DNA of 64,000 nucleotides from Xylocopa sonorina (GCF_050948175.1 NC_135199.1:12714501-12778500), one strand, 5' to 3'. Shown: positions 39,101-48,838, counted from the stretch's first letter. Translations and numbers: made by a program. The notes: generated by a model not told the origin, from the letters alone.

Positions 39101-42100
39101 AATGACGAAGGTACGGACGAAAGGTACGGACCGGAAGAGGGTCGCGTTAGCGAAATTAAAACGAAATTCGATCGCCTCGTTCCGCTTCTACCCTGCGAAG
39201 GGCTCTCGCGGCCCGCGAATTAACCGCTTAAACTGCGGGACAGAGAATCGTCGACATCGGATCTCGAACTTTTTGAGACCGTTCGCTGGTCCATGAAAAG
39301 TTCTGCTGTTCTTTTCAATCCAATCGAAGTGTAACGCGGAGCCCTGTCGCTACTTCCACGCTACCATTCGCAACGTTAGTTAACGAGTGGAAAAACGCCG
39401 AGCCGTAACGTGAAATCGTCCCTCGGTGGAAAGACCGCAGGCGGTTGATACGATTCTCATCGAGATGGACGTCGTTGCTACGTGTCCGCGAATCGGCCAC
39501 GCGAGCGGCAGAAATAATTTCGGAATTAGAAGAGGGCAAAAAGTGCGATCCCGTGTTTCGCCCCGGCGGACAAGTTAAAGCCCGCGCGAACTCTTCCTCG
39601 TCCGTTGGCGCGATAAACGCGCGCGCCGCCGGCCAATTAAATTTAAAGCCCCGCTCCTCCGCCGCTGACAGTAATTCCGGCTCTTAAACTTTCCGACGGA
39701 CCGTGCCGCTGCCAGCGAACGGAACGAGTGCTTGTTAAAAATCTTTTCACCCCCTCTATCCACCGGCAACCACCCCCTCTACGTCGACTCGCGTGCGAAC
39801 CGCAAGTTACGCTTTTGTTTCGCGGCCTGCCGTATGTTTAGTTAACGAGCGCGAGGGAAACGGGGAACGGGGTGAGTTAACTTTTTTAACGAACGCGGGG
39901 GAGGGCGCCGCGTGCGGAAGCGCGGCCCGCGAGGTCTGCCAGGGCGAACCCGCCATCCGGATCGCCGATGCGATCCCAGTTTCTTCGTTGTATCGAGACG
40001 ACGCTGCAGCAACGACCGCCCTCGGCTTTCGAAGCCAACGGCGCGAACTTCGCTCGGTTTTTCAAACTGTTACCCGAGCAACGCCGTAACTTGGCCTACA
40101 TTCCACCCCCCAAGACACCAGCGTGATCGGACTGTGCGAGCCGGAGAACGTCCGCGGCGAACAAACAAGCGATCGATAACGAACCGGCCTCCGGGAATCG
40201 CGTTACTCCCGAAACGTTCGCTCGGCTTCTCGAACCTATCCAGAGATGATCATCAAGAAAAAGTTCGCGTTTCTATTCGTTTCTGGTATCGCCCGGAGCG
40301 TGACGAGCCTTTCCTCGATCCGCCCTGCCACGCTGTCCATCCGAACGGTTTCACCCCGTTCGGTTTCCCGCAGAAACGACCCACATTTTCCCCGCTCGTT
40401 GTCGGTCCGAATGTATCCTGCAGGCAACGGTATCCCCGATGTGACACTATGCAGATTAAAATCCGATAAAAAAAAGAACGAGAGAGGGAGGGAGAGAGAG
40501 AGAGAGAGAAGAGAGGCCCGAGGGACTTTGACAAATCGTCGAAAAATGCGGACGCGAGACAGCAGGGGGCGGTACCAAAGGTCGATGTCCCTGTTTTTTA
40601 GGCTTCATATATCGGATCCGTCCTCTTCTTTCCGCTTCAGCTTGGCTCGAGTGCCAAACTCCACCTGCATCGCGTTGTTGCTCTCTCTTCGGCTTCGTTC
40701 ACGCTACGTACAGGTCGTCTCAGGAATGGAACGGAGTCGAGCGATCGCGCGCGAGCCAGGAAGTGAAGTTCGAGCTTTCGTATCGTCGTATCGGTTCCCG
40801 ACCGAGTTTCACTTAAAGAACAAGTTTATAATCTTTGAACAAACCGACGAGTTCGGTTAACTCGCGAGAGAGTTAATAATTCTCGCAATGCCTTCGACGA
40901 TTACCGAACTTTTCGAAGATCTCGCCTCGAGCTCGCGGAACGGTTAAACCGACTCGAAACCGTTTGGCCTACATTCTCGTTATCGAAACGGACGAACCGT
41001 TCCGCTCGACCATCGAGAAGAAAGAAAACGCGAATAAAGCCGCGACAAATTCAGAAACATCGTAACGAAAGAACGAACGTGTCGTTTGAACGAGCCGGTA
41101 CCCTCCGCGGCCGTGCACACGCTTTTCACCTACACCTAACCCATTTTTTATCCGGATCCATATTTACCACCCTCGGCCCTGCGCCCTCCGCTCGTACGCC
41201 ACCCCTCCGGCTCGTTTCCCCCGTCCGCGTCGCTTACAACCACAGTCGGAGGATCAAAGTGTCGTTAGCGGGTTTGAAAAAAGGAGGTTGCTATCGTCTA
41301 TGAACTACATCGGACCGAATAGAATTATCAGAAAACTTCGTTGCGCGATCCTAGCCGGGGTAAAAGCGTCCGTCGAGCGAGCAGCCGCTACAAAGCGCAG
41401 CCCCGCGACTGGCTCGGGTCTCGACGATTTTCACCAAATTTCGTCCGCATCCGGACGACGCGAAATTTAGACCGTTGATGCCACTTTGCGATCCCACGGA
41501 ACCGGTAACGGACAATGGACCGATCGTTTCATCCGTGCAGAGATGGAAAATAGTTTTCTTTCTTTTTTCAGAAATTTGGCTCGATTCGCGACGAACGGTC
41601 GCGGTTATCCCGTGGCGTGCAACGAGAATGATTATCGCGTCCCGGGAAGTTCGCTGTCCGGTGTCGATAGAATCCGGCAAAGTGCTCTCGACTTCTTCTC
41701 CATCGTAAACGAGATTCAACGGGCGGCTCCGTTCGGAATTAGCGGAACCATCGGTGTTTCGTAGGTCCCCGCGTCCCATCGTCGTTCCTCCGTTCGCGCA
41801 ACGAACGAAAGTCGTTAAGTTCTTCTCGAGGAATTATTCCGGCAGGTACGGCTCGGCTCCTCGCCCTCTCGACCGTCTTCTCGTCATCTTCGAGCTTTTA
41901 ATTACCGATCGGCATTCTAATTAATGAATGGATTTCCCCGGGCCGCCGGGAAATCGTTATCGATCGGGACGAAACAACGGCTATTAGGAGGTCGACGACA
42001 GCCGGGAGTGGAGAGGACGAGAGGGTGAGGCGCGAGGAGGGGACGGTGGACGGCGAAGAAAGAGGCACGCCGTCTTCCAATGTTCTTCCGGGATTGTACT

Positions 42101-43172
42101 TACTTTCTTTGTACTGGAGAACGTTCGAGTGCTTCTCGTGAATGACGACGCAACGGTGGCAGGATTTTCTGTAACAGAACGGAAACGGGCGGTCTCTCTT
42201 ATTCAAGCCTTTCATTCGATATCGCTCGCCGGAATTAGAACGCTTTCCCCTGTCCCCGATTCTTTTTTTTCCCCTCCTGCTCCGGTTCCTGCTTGTTTTC
42301 TCTTTCGTTTCTCGTTAGGCGACGACGCGGCCTCGTCCTCGGGATTAACGGAGAGCACAGATGGTCCTAACGAGGGCCGCGTCGACGAGCACGATATTCG
42401 CAGCATCGAACCGGACGATTGACCGAATCAACGAACACCGTGCATCGAACGGATCCGCGTCTATCGTTCTCCCCCGCGATTCAGACTATTTTCGTTCGCC
42501 TTCGTGGAAAATTGTGCCCGCTTAAAATACGGGATGTTTGAAGGATATTGAATTTTACCAGTCACGACACCTCGGACGGACCCTTGCTCGCGTTACTTCC
42601 GGCCTGCGTATCCCGCGTTATCGATCGGACGCTCCGCAGGCGAGTCCGATAGAAATCTCCACGAAAAGTTTGCCCAGCTCGTGTGACACGAGCATTACGC
42701 GGCGAAACGACGCCACGCTCCCCCTTTCTTCCACCCGCGCGGAGAAACAACTGCAACCCCTGGAAACACCCGCTCTTAATCCCCCTTTAGCTCGAGGGTG
42801 AAACTTCCTATCGAGCGTATTGCCGCGAATCCCGATGCGTCGACCATTTCCATCCAGCCGACCTTCCGCGGGACTTCCCTCTCGAGCAACTCGATCTTTC
42901 GTCTCGAGATTTTCGACTATGCTCGCGAGACGATTAACTCGACGGGTGCGTTCTTCGAGGCGTAGCTTTTTAACTGAGAGCAAGTGTTATACGTGTAGAT
43001 GGTAAAAGCGCGAGACGAAACGTCGATACTCACTGGTCCACCAGAAGGAACTTGTCGCCCTCGTTGTGCAGGCACCTGCCCTTGCTGGATAGCTCGTTCC
43101 TGGAGATCACGATCGGCAATCTGACTCCGCTCTGGAACCAGGTGCCTTCCCATTTCGGTGGAAAGGTGCATT
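1..43172 (-). CDS. Multi-exon gene for a cysteine-rich, probably secreted or membrane-anchored protein of unknown function (partial at both ends)
   Basis: This is the whole visible span of one minus-strand gene: eight exons joined by GT..AG introns of 865, 4330, 4278, 3153, 89, 27890 and 331 bp. Donor and acceptor phases agree at every junction (2, 1, 1, 1, 2, 1, 1), giving one open frame of about 745 codons. Residues are numbered here from the first recognised split codon. In order the protein shows a C-x-F-P-x-x-W-x-G-x-W-F-Q block (2-14), a C-H-R-C block (50-53), a C-P-F-x-G-P block (103-108), a W-K-E-G...Y-L-V-G and R-C-F-V-Y-E block, a C-P-F-P-x-W block, a C-P-Y-L-G-K-F block (412-418), a charged insertion (about 423-660), and an S-C-H-G-R-W block near the end. 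From memory this is the insect/nematode DUF7042-DUF7045 family; function is not known to me. Many cysteines and NAS/NSS sequons suggest an extracellular protein. The signal peptide exon and the C-terminus are missing, so topology is unproven. Confidence 0.9.
164..494 (-). other. Intron G/H (331 bp)
   Basis: Phase-1 intron with gtgagt donor and ctctttcgcag acceptor on the minus strand. A chance open frame on the plus strand overlaps it; nothing else recognised. Confidence 0.88.
495..1358 (-). CDS. Exon G: C-P-Y-L-G-K-F core interrupted by a long charged insertion
   Basis: The acceptor ends aaatttcag and the donor is gtgagt. Length 864 bp = 2 + 287 codons + 1. The A left by exon F plus CC gives Thr, then S-S-P-Q-L-R-K-C-P-Y-L-G-K-F-T-V-T-G. 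From about residue 423 to 660 the protein becomes dominated by Arg, Glu, Asp, Asn, Ser and Lys with no cysteine, probably disordered. It contains runs such as R-R-A-R, R-S-R-R and K-K-R, and an acidic-aromatic patch (F-W-T-T-D-F-D-D...E-D-Y-F-G-D-Y). The cysteine-rich fold resumes at C662 with S-S-E-V-T-T-I-T-I-G-C and ends F-Q-T-D-C. A second AG 14 bp inside the exon would break the frame. This is the longest exon in the window. Confidence 0.92.
3350..3381. repeat. Inverted repeat around a 16-bp perfect palindrome
   Basis: The centre at 3357-3372 (caattaaatttaattg) is perfectly self-complementary and is flanked by cccggg on both sides with a small mismatch bulge (a versus atg). A CG alternation of 12 bases or more lies just to the left, at about 3325-3337. 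Confidence 0.85.
4425..4452. repeat. CT microsatellite
   Basis: Tandem TC units with one interruption. Confidence 0.95.
5619..5644. repeat. CT microsatellite
   Basis: About 13 uninterrupted TC units. Confidence 0.95.
7978..7998. repeat. TA microsatellite
   Basis: Alternating TA with one C interruption. Confidence 0.9.
12415..12500. repeat. Purine-rich (GA/GGA) low-complexity tract
   Basis: Almost only A and G on the plus strand. It removes stop codons and creates long chance frames on both strands. Confidence 0.85.
13328..13395. repeat. Imperfect CT/CTTT repeat
   Basis: A 68-bp pyrimidine tract built of CT and CTTT units. Confidence 0.93.
14119..14160. repeat. CTC trinucleotide repeat (imperfect)
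   Basis: Tandem CTC/CTT units on the plus strand, inside a larger pyrimidine-rich region. Confidence 0.88.
17878..17945. repeat. GTC trinucleotide repeat (imperfect)
   Basis: About 22 units of GTC with scattered CTC and GTT variants. One minus-strand frame reads as an Asp/Glu tract, but I see no other sign of coding. Confidence 0.9.
22675..22686 (+). promoter_or_regulatory. YY1/Pho-like binding motif (perfect 12-mer)
   Basis: CAAAATGGCGGC matches the known YY1 core (AAnATGGCGGC); the insect homologue is Pho, core GCCAT on the other strand. It lies in the giant intron. Binding is inferred from sequence only. Confidence 0.35.
26216..26240. repeat. Perfect 9-bp stem hairpin
   Basis: The arm cgagagcga at 26216-26224 pairs exactly with tcgctctcg at 26232-26240 around a 7-base loop. 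It lies at the edge of a CpG-poor block. Confidence 0.75.
26391..26408. repeat. CCG trinucleotide repeat
   Basis: Six tandem CGC/CCG units inside a CpG-poor block. Confidence 0.9.
28762..28785 (+). repeat. Copy 1 of an exact 24-bp dispersed repeat
   Basis: The core gggactttgacaaatcgtc and its flanking bases are identical to 40519-40542 over 24 bases, in the same orientation. Flanks outside the 24 bases do not match. Confidence 0.85.
29249..29394 (-). CDS. Exon F: short R-S-G-F-M-C-M domain exon
   Basis: The exon starts after a strong polypyrimidine acceptor (gcctttttcag) and ends at gtgagt. Length 146 bp = 1 + 48 codons + 1. Its first base completes a TGT cysteine codon. The peptide continues R-S-G-F-M-C-M-S-F-Y-R-R-D, then I-H-V-I-E-V-Q and E-E-A-C-S-P-P-H-F, ending I-P-F-L-T-L-V. 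Only 89 bp of intron separate it from exon E, a usual size for insects. The next exon downstream in the message is 27.9 kb away. Confidence 0.92.
29395..29483 (-). other. Intron E/F (89 bp)
   Basis: Short phase-2 intron, gtgagt to a gcctttttcag acceptor. Splicing here recreates a TGT cysteine codon. Confidence 0.93.
29484..29772 (-). CDS. Exon E: C-P-F-P-x-W domain with N-glycosylation sequons
   Basis: The acceptor ends acggtttcag and the donor is gtgagt. Length 289 bp = 2 + 95 codons + 2. The first split codon is GTC (Val, with exon D) and the last is TGT (Cys, with exon F). The peptide begins A-P-P-G-P-C-P-F-P-S-W-L, then S-W-H-T-L-D-L-T and Y-T-F-H-P-R-N-A-S, with a Ser-rich N-S-S-S-S-R stretch, D-V-K-I-L-C-N and M-L-V-A-H-Y-T-V-G-C. 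The N-A-S and N-S-S sequons fit an exported protein. I place it in the same DUF704x family block as exons F and G. The cysteine split across the exon E/F junction is a good internal check of the splice. Confidence 0.94.
30772..30794. repeat. AAAAT pentamer repeat
   Basis: Four tandem AAAAT-type units. Confidence 0.9.
32473..32497. repeat. GAA trinucleotide repeat
   Basis: About eight tandem GAA units, followed by further imperfect GAA-rich sequence to about 32538. Confidence 0.92.
32632..32642 (-). promoter_or_regulatory. YY1/Pho-like binding motif (11-mer)
   Basis: CAAAATGGCGG on the minus strand, in intron D/E, shared with the site at 22675. Binding is inferred from sequence only. Confidence 0.3.
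32926..33243 (-). CDS. Exon D: W-K-E-G / R-C-F-V-Y-E domain
   Basis: The acceptor ends gtccgtttcag; the donor is gtacgc, weaker than consensus but in the required phase. Length 318 bp = 2 + 105 codons + 1. The split codon with exon C is GTC (Val). The peptide shows L-E-C-L-A-T-W-K-E-G-S-S-R-Y-L-V-G, then D-R-Y-R-C-F-V-Y-E, L-H-R-A-A-M-G, a P-V-P-E-D-A-A-E-I-Y segment, A-T-C-N-G-L and E-G-S-R-T-M-M-L. I assign it tentatively to the DUF7042-type domain. Length and cysteine spacing look complete and there is no frame damage. Confidence 0.94.
33244..37521 (-). other. Intron C/D (4,278 bp)
   Basis: Phase-1 intron with gtgagc donor. A short GA repeat sits near 33.9 kb. No coding exon, RNA gene or mobile element recognised. 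Confidence 0.85.
33892..33908. repeat. GA microsatellite
   Basis: About eight GA units. Confidence 0.92.
37522..37773 (-). CDS. Exon C: C-P-F-x-G-P domain
   Basis: The acceptor ends gattgttccag and the donor is gtgagc. Length 252 bp = 2 + 83 codons + 1; it enters as ACT (Thr) and leaves with G. It begins Y-C-H-S and includes C-S-Y-I-T-G-D-A-L-L-Y, then P-C-P-F-R-G-P-M-T-F, G-T-C-S-V-P, C-T-D-D-S-R-L-L-F-R-Y and Q-A-C-P-D. Six or more cysteines with short spacing indicate a disulfide-stabilised extracellular fold. In the family as I recall it, this is the DUF7043-type block, directly before a W-K-E-G segment, which here is supplied by exon D. Introns of 4330 bp (upstream) and 4278 bp (downstream) flank it. 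Confidence 0.94.
40480..40516. repeat. GA microsatellite (imperfect)
   Basis: GA units with GGGA interruptions, adjoining one copy of the 24-bp repeat. Confidence 0.9.
40519..40542 (+). repeat. Copy 2 of an exact 24-bp dispersed repeat
   Basis: Identical to 28762-28785 over 24 bases, same orientation. This copy lies immediately after a GA-rich microsatellite. Confidence 0.85.
42104..42168 (-). CDS. Exon B: 65-bp microexon with the C-H-R-C block
   Basis: This exon runs from an acceptor ending ctgttacag to a consensus gtaagt donor. It holds one leading base, 21 codons and one trailing base. The leading A joins the CA left by exon A to give Gln; the trailing A joins CT of exon C to give Thr. 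The peptide reads K-S-C-H-R-C-V-V-I-H-E-K-H-S-N-V-L-Q-Y-K-E. Exon A ends in phase 2 and exon C needs phase 1, so the two cannot be joined directly; this exon alone restores the frame. That phase repair, plus two new cysteines in the expected context, makes the call strong despite the small size. Confidence 0.92.
42169..43033 (-). other. Intron A/B (865 bp)
   Basis: Phase-2 intron with gtgagt donor and ctgttacag acceptor. Nothing recognised within it. Confidence 0.88.
43034..43172 (-). CDS. Exon A (first recognised): N-terminal C-x-F-P-x-x-W-x-G-x-W-F-Q domain
   Basis: The exon begins after a good acceptor (pyrimidine-rich, ending tgttccag) and ends at gtgagt. It enters with two bases (AA) completing a split codon and leaves with two bases (CA), so 139 bp = 2 + 45 codons + 2. 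The peptide opens with C-T-F-P-P-K-W-E-G-T-W-F-Q-S-G-V and continues with S-K-G-R-C-L and D-K-F-L-L-V-D. A very similar C-x-x-x-W-F-x-x-x-G pattern recurs in the exon at 1-163, so the protein probably contains repeated related folds. I would assign this block to the domain I remember as DUF7044. An upstream exon must supply the first base of the split codon and the start and signal peptide. Confidence 0.93.
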
Positions 43173-46061
43173 CTGGAACAGAGCAAGGCGACACGCGTGA
43201 GCAACGCTCGCTGCGACCAAGCGTAAGTCGAGGAAAAATCGCGAGCGGAGACCACCGCGATGGAACGGTGGTGAAAGTAAGGGTTGTTGGGTGGGAAGAG
43301 CGTCGAGATGAGAATTCCCCGGATCGGATAATCCCGTGGGCGAAGCGAATTTCCGGGAAACTACAGCCGTACCACGAAAGGGATACATTCAACCGAGTTA
43401 TCGACGATAATCGAAACCAGGCGATGTCCCTCGTGCATCGTTCCTTTCTAGCGCTGCGCGTACACACCTGACCGTGGCGAAACAGATCCATTTTCGCGGA
43501 CACCTTTCCGGTCTCTCATCCGTTCCCGTGGTTTTTGAAAAATCGCCACGTTGAAAAGAAGTTCTTTCGAGCAGAGGAAGTTGAGGAAGTCGTTGATGAA
43601 TATTTCGCAAGTCTTAACGAACCGGGGTTTCGTAACGCTGTAATCGCCTCGAAACATCGTTGGCGTAAGTGCATTAATATTAAAGGGGATTGCGTTGGGA
43701 AAATAAGAATAATTTTAGACGCAACCCAGTTCCTCGCGGCGTCGCGAGGACTACTTAAACGATCTCCGTCCGCTGGAGTTACAACGGTTCAATTTCCGTG
43801 GGCCAATATTCTTGATTTAAATGCGATCTGTAATTCGCGTGGGCAATTCTAGTCCCGCTCGAGCGGCCAAGGGAGCAGTAGCATGTGGAACCGCGTCGCG
43901 TGACCGAGTGACTTGTCGCGATACGTGGACGAGCCCCGACGGCTGATAAATAAATCAGTCAACCGTTCTGGCTTGTTCAGCCGCGGTTCGGATTTCGCTC
44001 GAGGAAACGCCGCGATACAATTACCGGGTTGGAAAAAGGAGAGCGAACGGTGGGGTAAATAAAAAAGAAAAAAAGAAAGAAAGAAGCGAAGGAGAGTATT
44101 CGTTGCGCGATCCTTAATGAGGGGTTAATTAGATTTCATTCTGCGGCTGAACGAGGGAGTGGAGGAAAAATATTATTCCACGAGGGATCGCGGAACGTTT
44201 TCAAGCCGCGTCTTTAAGTAAAAGCTCCGTAAATAAAGGCTGTTATTGTCGTTCCCATCGTGGTCGTGTCGAGGGATGTTGATTCACCTAATTGTGGCAA
44301 TCGTTTTCGCGTCTTTCCTAGGATCGTGGTTAGGGACCGCGACACAGGGCCACTTCGAAGAGAAAATAATCGAGTTGGATTCGTCTTTGAGGGGCGCGTC
44401 GTCTACCACTTCCCACCCTCCCTCTTATCCTCGTGTCATTTTTACTCTTTTAATAGGACGTTTCGCTAGACGCCTTCGACCGATGGAACGGATGTCTCCT
44501 CGCCTTGAACGCGAAATAAGGAGGAAAGAAAAAAAAACGGAAAATTTATCCTCCCCGGAGAGAAACCACTCTCTCGCCGCGAGGGGTACCGTAGAATAAT
44601 AAAGCGCGAAGGAAGCGTTTTAAGAGTTCCCGACGTTACTTATCTCGAAGGGGACGCTGATATTGACGCCTGTCATTTTGAAAAGTTTTTCCACCGTCGC
44701 CCGGAGAATACACTTCCAGACCTTTGTTACGTCCACTGAGTGTTGAACCGTGTTTCCTTTTGCGAAGGGAAAACAATTCCCTTTTACCCTGGCCTCGGTC
44801 TACGGAATGTACGAGCGACGCGGGCGTATAAAAAATTAAATTCCATTCCCCAGCGCACGGAGGTACGGTTTCGAGAATTCGTATCCTCTCGTTCGTTAGG
44901 AAGCGGCGATAAGATTTCGAATTGAACGCCGTTCTCCCATCGATGAAGTTAACCACGATTCCCAGATAAAGAGAGGCGGCTCTCGTAACTCAGCCGAGTC
45001 GCCGGCCCTTCGAGGAGGAATTAAACCGCGAAGAAAAACGAGCAGCAACGCCCCGACGATATTTACGCGCGATTCCAAGGTCTTATCGTTAACAGCATCG
45101 GGCGAAACGAGAGGGAGAAAAAGCCGGGAAGTGGAAGGAACGCGAGGAGGAACGAGGAAAGAAAGCAATCGAGGAGATTCGATTCCGCGACAGGGCAGGG
45201 ACTCGCTGCGAAACACTCGCCCGTTTTCTCCCCTTTCGTTCCATTCCGCTGGTCTCACGGTGCTCGTCCTTTCCGCCCCCAGGGTTACAAGGGTGCAGGG
45301 TGCCGGCCCGCGAACCGTGATTACGGATTTCGAGTCCCTCCCCCCCTCTCTTTGCCGCGGATTTTACGAGCCCAGCGTGAATCGCGCGCGGCACACCCTC
45401 TTCCTCCGAGCGGAAACGCGGCAGGGGCGACGCGCGGCATACGAACCGCGCGGAGATAAATAAACGCCCTGGGGTGGCCGGCGTCGCCGTGACTCGCTCC
45501 AGGGACCCACCTCGCCATCTCCAGCCCTCCTATCGATTTCCATCCTCGACGATCGCCAACAATCGTTTCTTCTCTGCCGATTTTCTCTCCACGCGGATTT
45601 CTTCTCGCCGTGAAATACGCCATCGTCGTCTCGCCCCGCGATTTTAGCTTCCGGTTTGTTTCGACTTCTCGCACTCGATCCTCCTCGATGGAATTGCGGC
45701 GGTTTCCACGATACGGTTTCTATTTCCCGAGCACGTACCAGAGACGCTGAACGCGTAACGATAAGAGACGTAAACGCCGCGAGTGAAATCGTTCCGGCGG
45801 ACAACGAGCGCGGTGTCGATTCGCAAAAATTCCCCGGGCGTTATTTTTAGTTAACGAAACGACCGCGGGCACCACCCCGTTAGGGGATTTGCAACGCGCA
45901 AAATTACGCGGAGTTTATTCTCACGGACGAGCCGTTACTTTCCCGCGACCTCCTTACCGCCGCGGCGTATCCGACTTCCCCTGGCCCATTCTCCGCGCGA
46001 GTAACGATCCCAGAGCGGCTCTACGTTCTCCCCGGAAATGGGCCGCGTTCTCCAATTGGAC

Positions 46062-46104
46062 AATGATAATAAGGATAATAGCGACAAGAATAATAACGAC
46101 GATG
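46062..46104. repeat. Imperfect AAT/ATR repeat
   Basis: Degenerate AAT, GAT and AAG triplets. Confidence 0.7.
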
Positions 46105-47390
46105 ATTAGAAAAATCGCGCGAACGTTCCCTCCCGGGACGCGCGGGTATTTACAGTTCGCTTTTTATCGTCCCCGCTTTCGCCAGCCCGATTCGAATTAA
46201 CAGCCGTTGGGGAGGGGGACGTTGCGCCGCTTTCCACGCGAAGATGATCGTTTCGATTTAAACGCAAATGCGAGCCAAATGTTTCGGATCGTCGACGGGT
46301 TCGAACGTGAATTAGAGGAGCGAAAAAACAAGGGTATTCGTCGGCGGGCGGTTGCCGTTTCTAGAAAAAAACGAGAAATAATTTAGGAATCGGCGATAAT
46401 AGGCGACAGATTCGAATCGTGGCGGCGAGCGTTGCCAGGGCGTGAACGAAAAATGGAATTTTCCGTTTATTTTGTTGGCCGTTATTTTTTCCAGAAATTC
46501 TCGTCGGACAATACACGCGATACAACGGTGGCGGCAATTTTTCATTCTTTATCCCCGGCACAATCCATTTCACCGGTATTCAAGCAGCCGTAACGACTCC
46601 TGCGTGGCTGTAATTTACCCTAAAAATGGCCCACGACAAAATACACCCTGGCTCGGCGAGCGCCGCGATGGGGAGGGCGCGGGTCACGTGGCCAGCCCCG
46701 AAATTTCTTGATTAAGACGACGACACGCGATCTTCCGTGGCCGCGCGCGCTCGTTTTTCTTTCCGTTCTTCGATCAATCTCTGACCAACACCCATCCCGC
46801 CCTCCCCTCGTCTCGACTCGTTGGAAAACCCTCGCGAAAATTCGTTAAGCGCGCCACGCCTCGCTGACTCCGCGAGAAAACAGCCCGGCAATCTCGCTAT
46901 TGTCCTCGAGTGCTCGATCGTTTGTTCTTGGACGCCATCGAGCGTTGCGTTCTTCGCGAAAATTGAAGTCTTACCGGGTGTGGACCGTGGACCACCGTAA
47001 TTCCACGGGATCGATCGAGACTCGAAACGAACTGAAATTAGTTCGTTCGAAAGCCAGGCGGATTGAAAATTTATTTCATTTTCGTTCACAATTACGGCTC
47101 CACCCTCGCATCCTTCCATCCCCGCGGCCTCAACCTGCATTTCCGGTATCGATCTCCTAATTCGTTCCTCCTTTTTAACCCCGCGCGGCCTCTCCACCGG
47201 CCTCGATTCCCTTTTCTTTCCGCGATAATCCAGTTTTCACCTCTTTGCACATTTTTCACGGGCGCGCAACGAAATTAAGAAACGAACCCGGCGAACGCCG
47301 GAATCCAACTAAGGTACACAAAAGAATCGAGTTCTTCGAGTTCTCTAATATCAACCCTTAAATCTCTCGATCCTGATTACGTTACGCCCG

Positions 47391-47410
47391 CAGAGAGAGA
47401 GAGAGAGAGG
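47391..47410. repeat. GA microsatellite
   Basis: About nine GA units. Confidence 0.92.
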
Positions 47411-48822
47411 GGGTAGCCACAATGGCGCTTCGAGGAAGCGAGGACGCGGTTCGCATCGTTTCGTCGATAAATTGTTTTCAATACCACGCCGGGCAAGGCA
47501 TTATCGAGGCTCCATCGTGCAAGCAATTATCAGCGGCAACATCGTTAGTCCGTAAGTTCGAGATCACAATGGAGGCTCGTCGCGTCCCGCGGGACTGATT
47601 CGAGACGGGAGGTATACGGGGCGAGGCTGATCTGAATGGCGTAGATCGAATCGCCGGATAGTGTACGGTCTATCTCGGATGAATTCTTGTTTGTGGAAGG
47701 TATGACGGCTCGGCTTCCAGTTCGACGGACTCGAATCGAACTAATGGCGGATATTTAACGCGCGCCATCCGATGCTCGGCGAAAGAAAGACGCCTCGAAC
47801 GACGCCGCGAGTAATTTTGTAATTTAAACGCGCCACTGTCAGAAGGGGCTCCAATTCTGCGTTTTATCGGCTGATCGGCTCGGACATTCGAATGTAAAAC
47901 TGTCAGCAGCTCGTGGAACGCAGATCGCACAGTTTACGTTAATCAGAAACAGAATCTTAATCCTGGAATTGGATAAACCGTCCCGTTCCATTTCGAGTAC
48001 ACCCGTTTTCCGTCTTCCCGCGTTAAAGCCACTAGATGGATCGCAGCAAAGCAACTTTTCCATCCCCAGGTCGCTACGAGATGTTCCGTCATAACTCCAT
48101 TACCTTCGCAGCTATTCCTCCGTGTCCGTAGATATCTCCGAGCTCCTCCTGTATATCTGTTTCACCTCGCTACGCCGCGCCATTTCCACTCCATCGTTCC
48201 GGATAAAGACAGTTCATCGTTCCTAATAATAACCACGGAAGCCGGACAGCGTTATTTTTCCGAGCAATCGCGTATCGCGTTGAATACGAGCCGCGGTTAC
48301 TGGCGATAATCGTCGACCGGCTGACTAGATAACTCGCGCGTTTCGGAAGTGCGTATATAATCGGCTGTAACAGCGACGCTGATAAGTTTACACGCCAGTC
48401 ACGCGTACCAATTGGACCGATTGTAAATTATTTAACAGAGTTCGCCACCGCGGTATCGACCGGCGAACCCGCGCCACGAACACCTCCTACCATCGTCGGA
48501 TACTAAATAGCGACCACCTTCCCTACGTTTCCATCCTGCAATAACCATCGCGGCGCGAGCTACCGCTACGTTATTCTCGAAAGCGGTAACTTTGATGTAA
48601 TCATTCTTGGATAGGACCCCGAACAGCTCGCGTCGCGCGATAGGTTATCGATCGTGCGGGCGGCGATAGGCGTCTCGATTTAAATGGTAAATAATTTGAT
48701 TCCGAACGATACGACGCAACACGGCTCGCCGAAAACCGAACCGCGCGCAAACCTCTCGAGTCAGCAGTCTTGAAATTGCGGTTCCGTTTACGTGCCGCGA
48801 TGCATCGAATAACTTAATTAAA

Positions 48823-48838
48823 CAGAGAGAGAGAGAGG
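48823..48838. repeat. GA microsatellite
   Basis: About seven GA units. Confidence 0.92.

Larger units (their letters stand above)
37774..42103 (-). other. Intron B/C (4,330 bp)
   Basis: Phase-1 intron with consensus gtaagt donor. It contains a GA repeat and directly beside it the second copy of the 24-bp repeat at 40.5 kb. No coding exon recognised. Confidence 0.85.

Noticed and set aside
48321..48358. TATA box plus initiator for the minus-strand gene
   Set aside because: Spacing from TATATA to the TCAG-like word is about 37 bases rather than about 31, and no leader exon follows.
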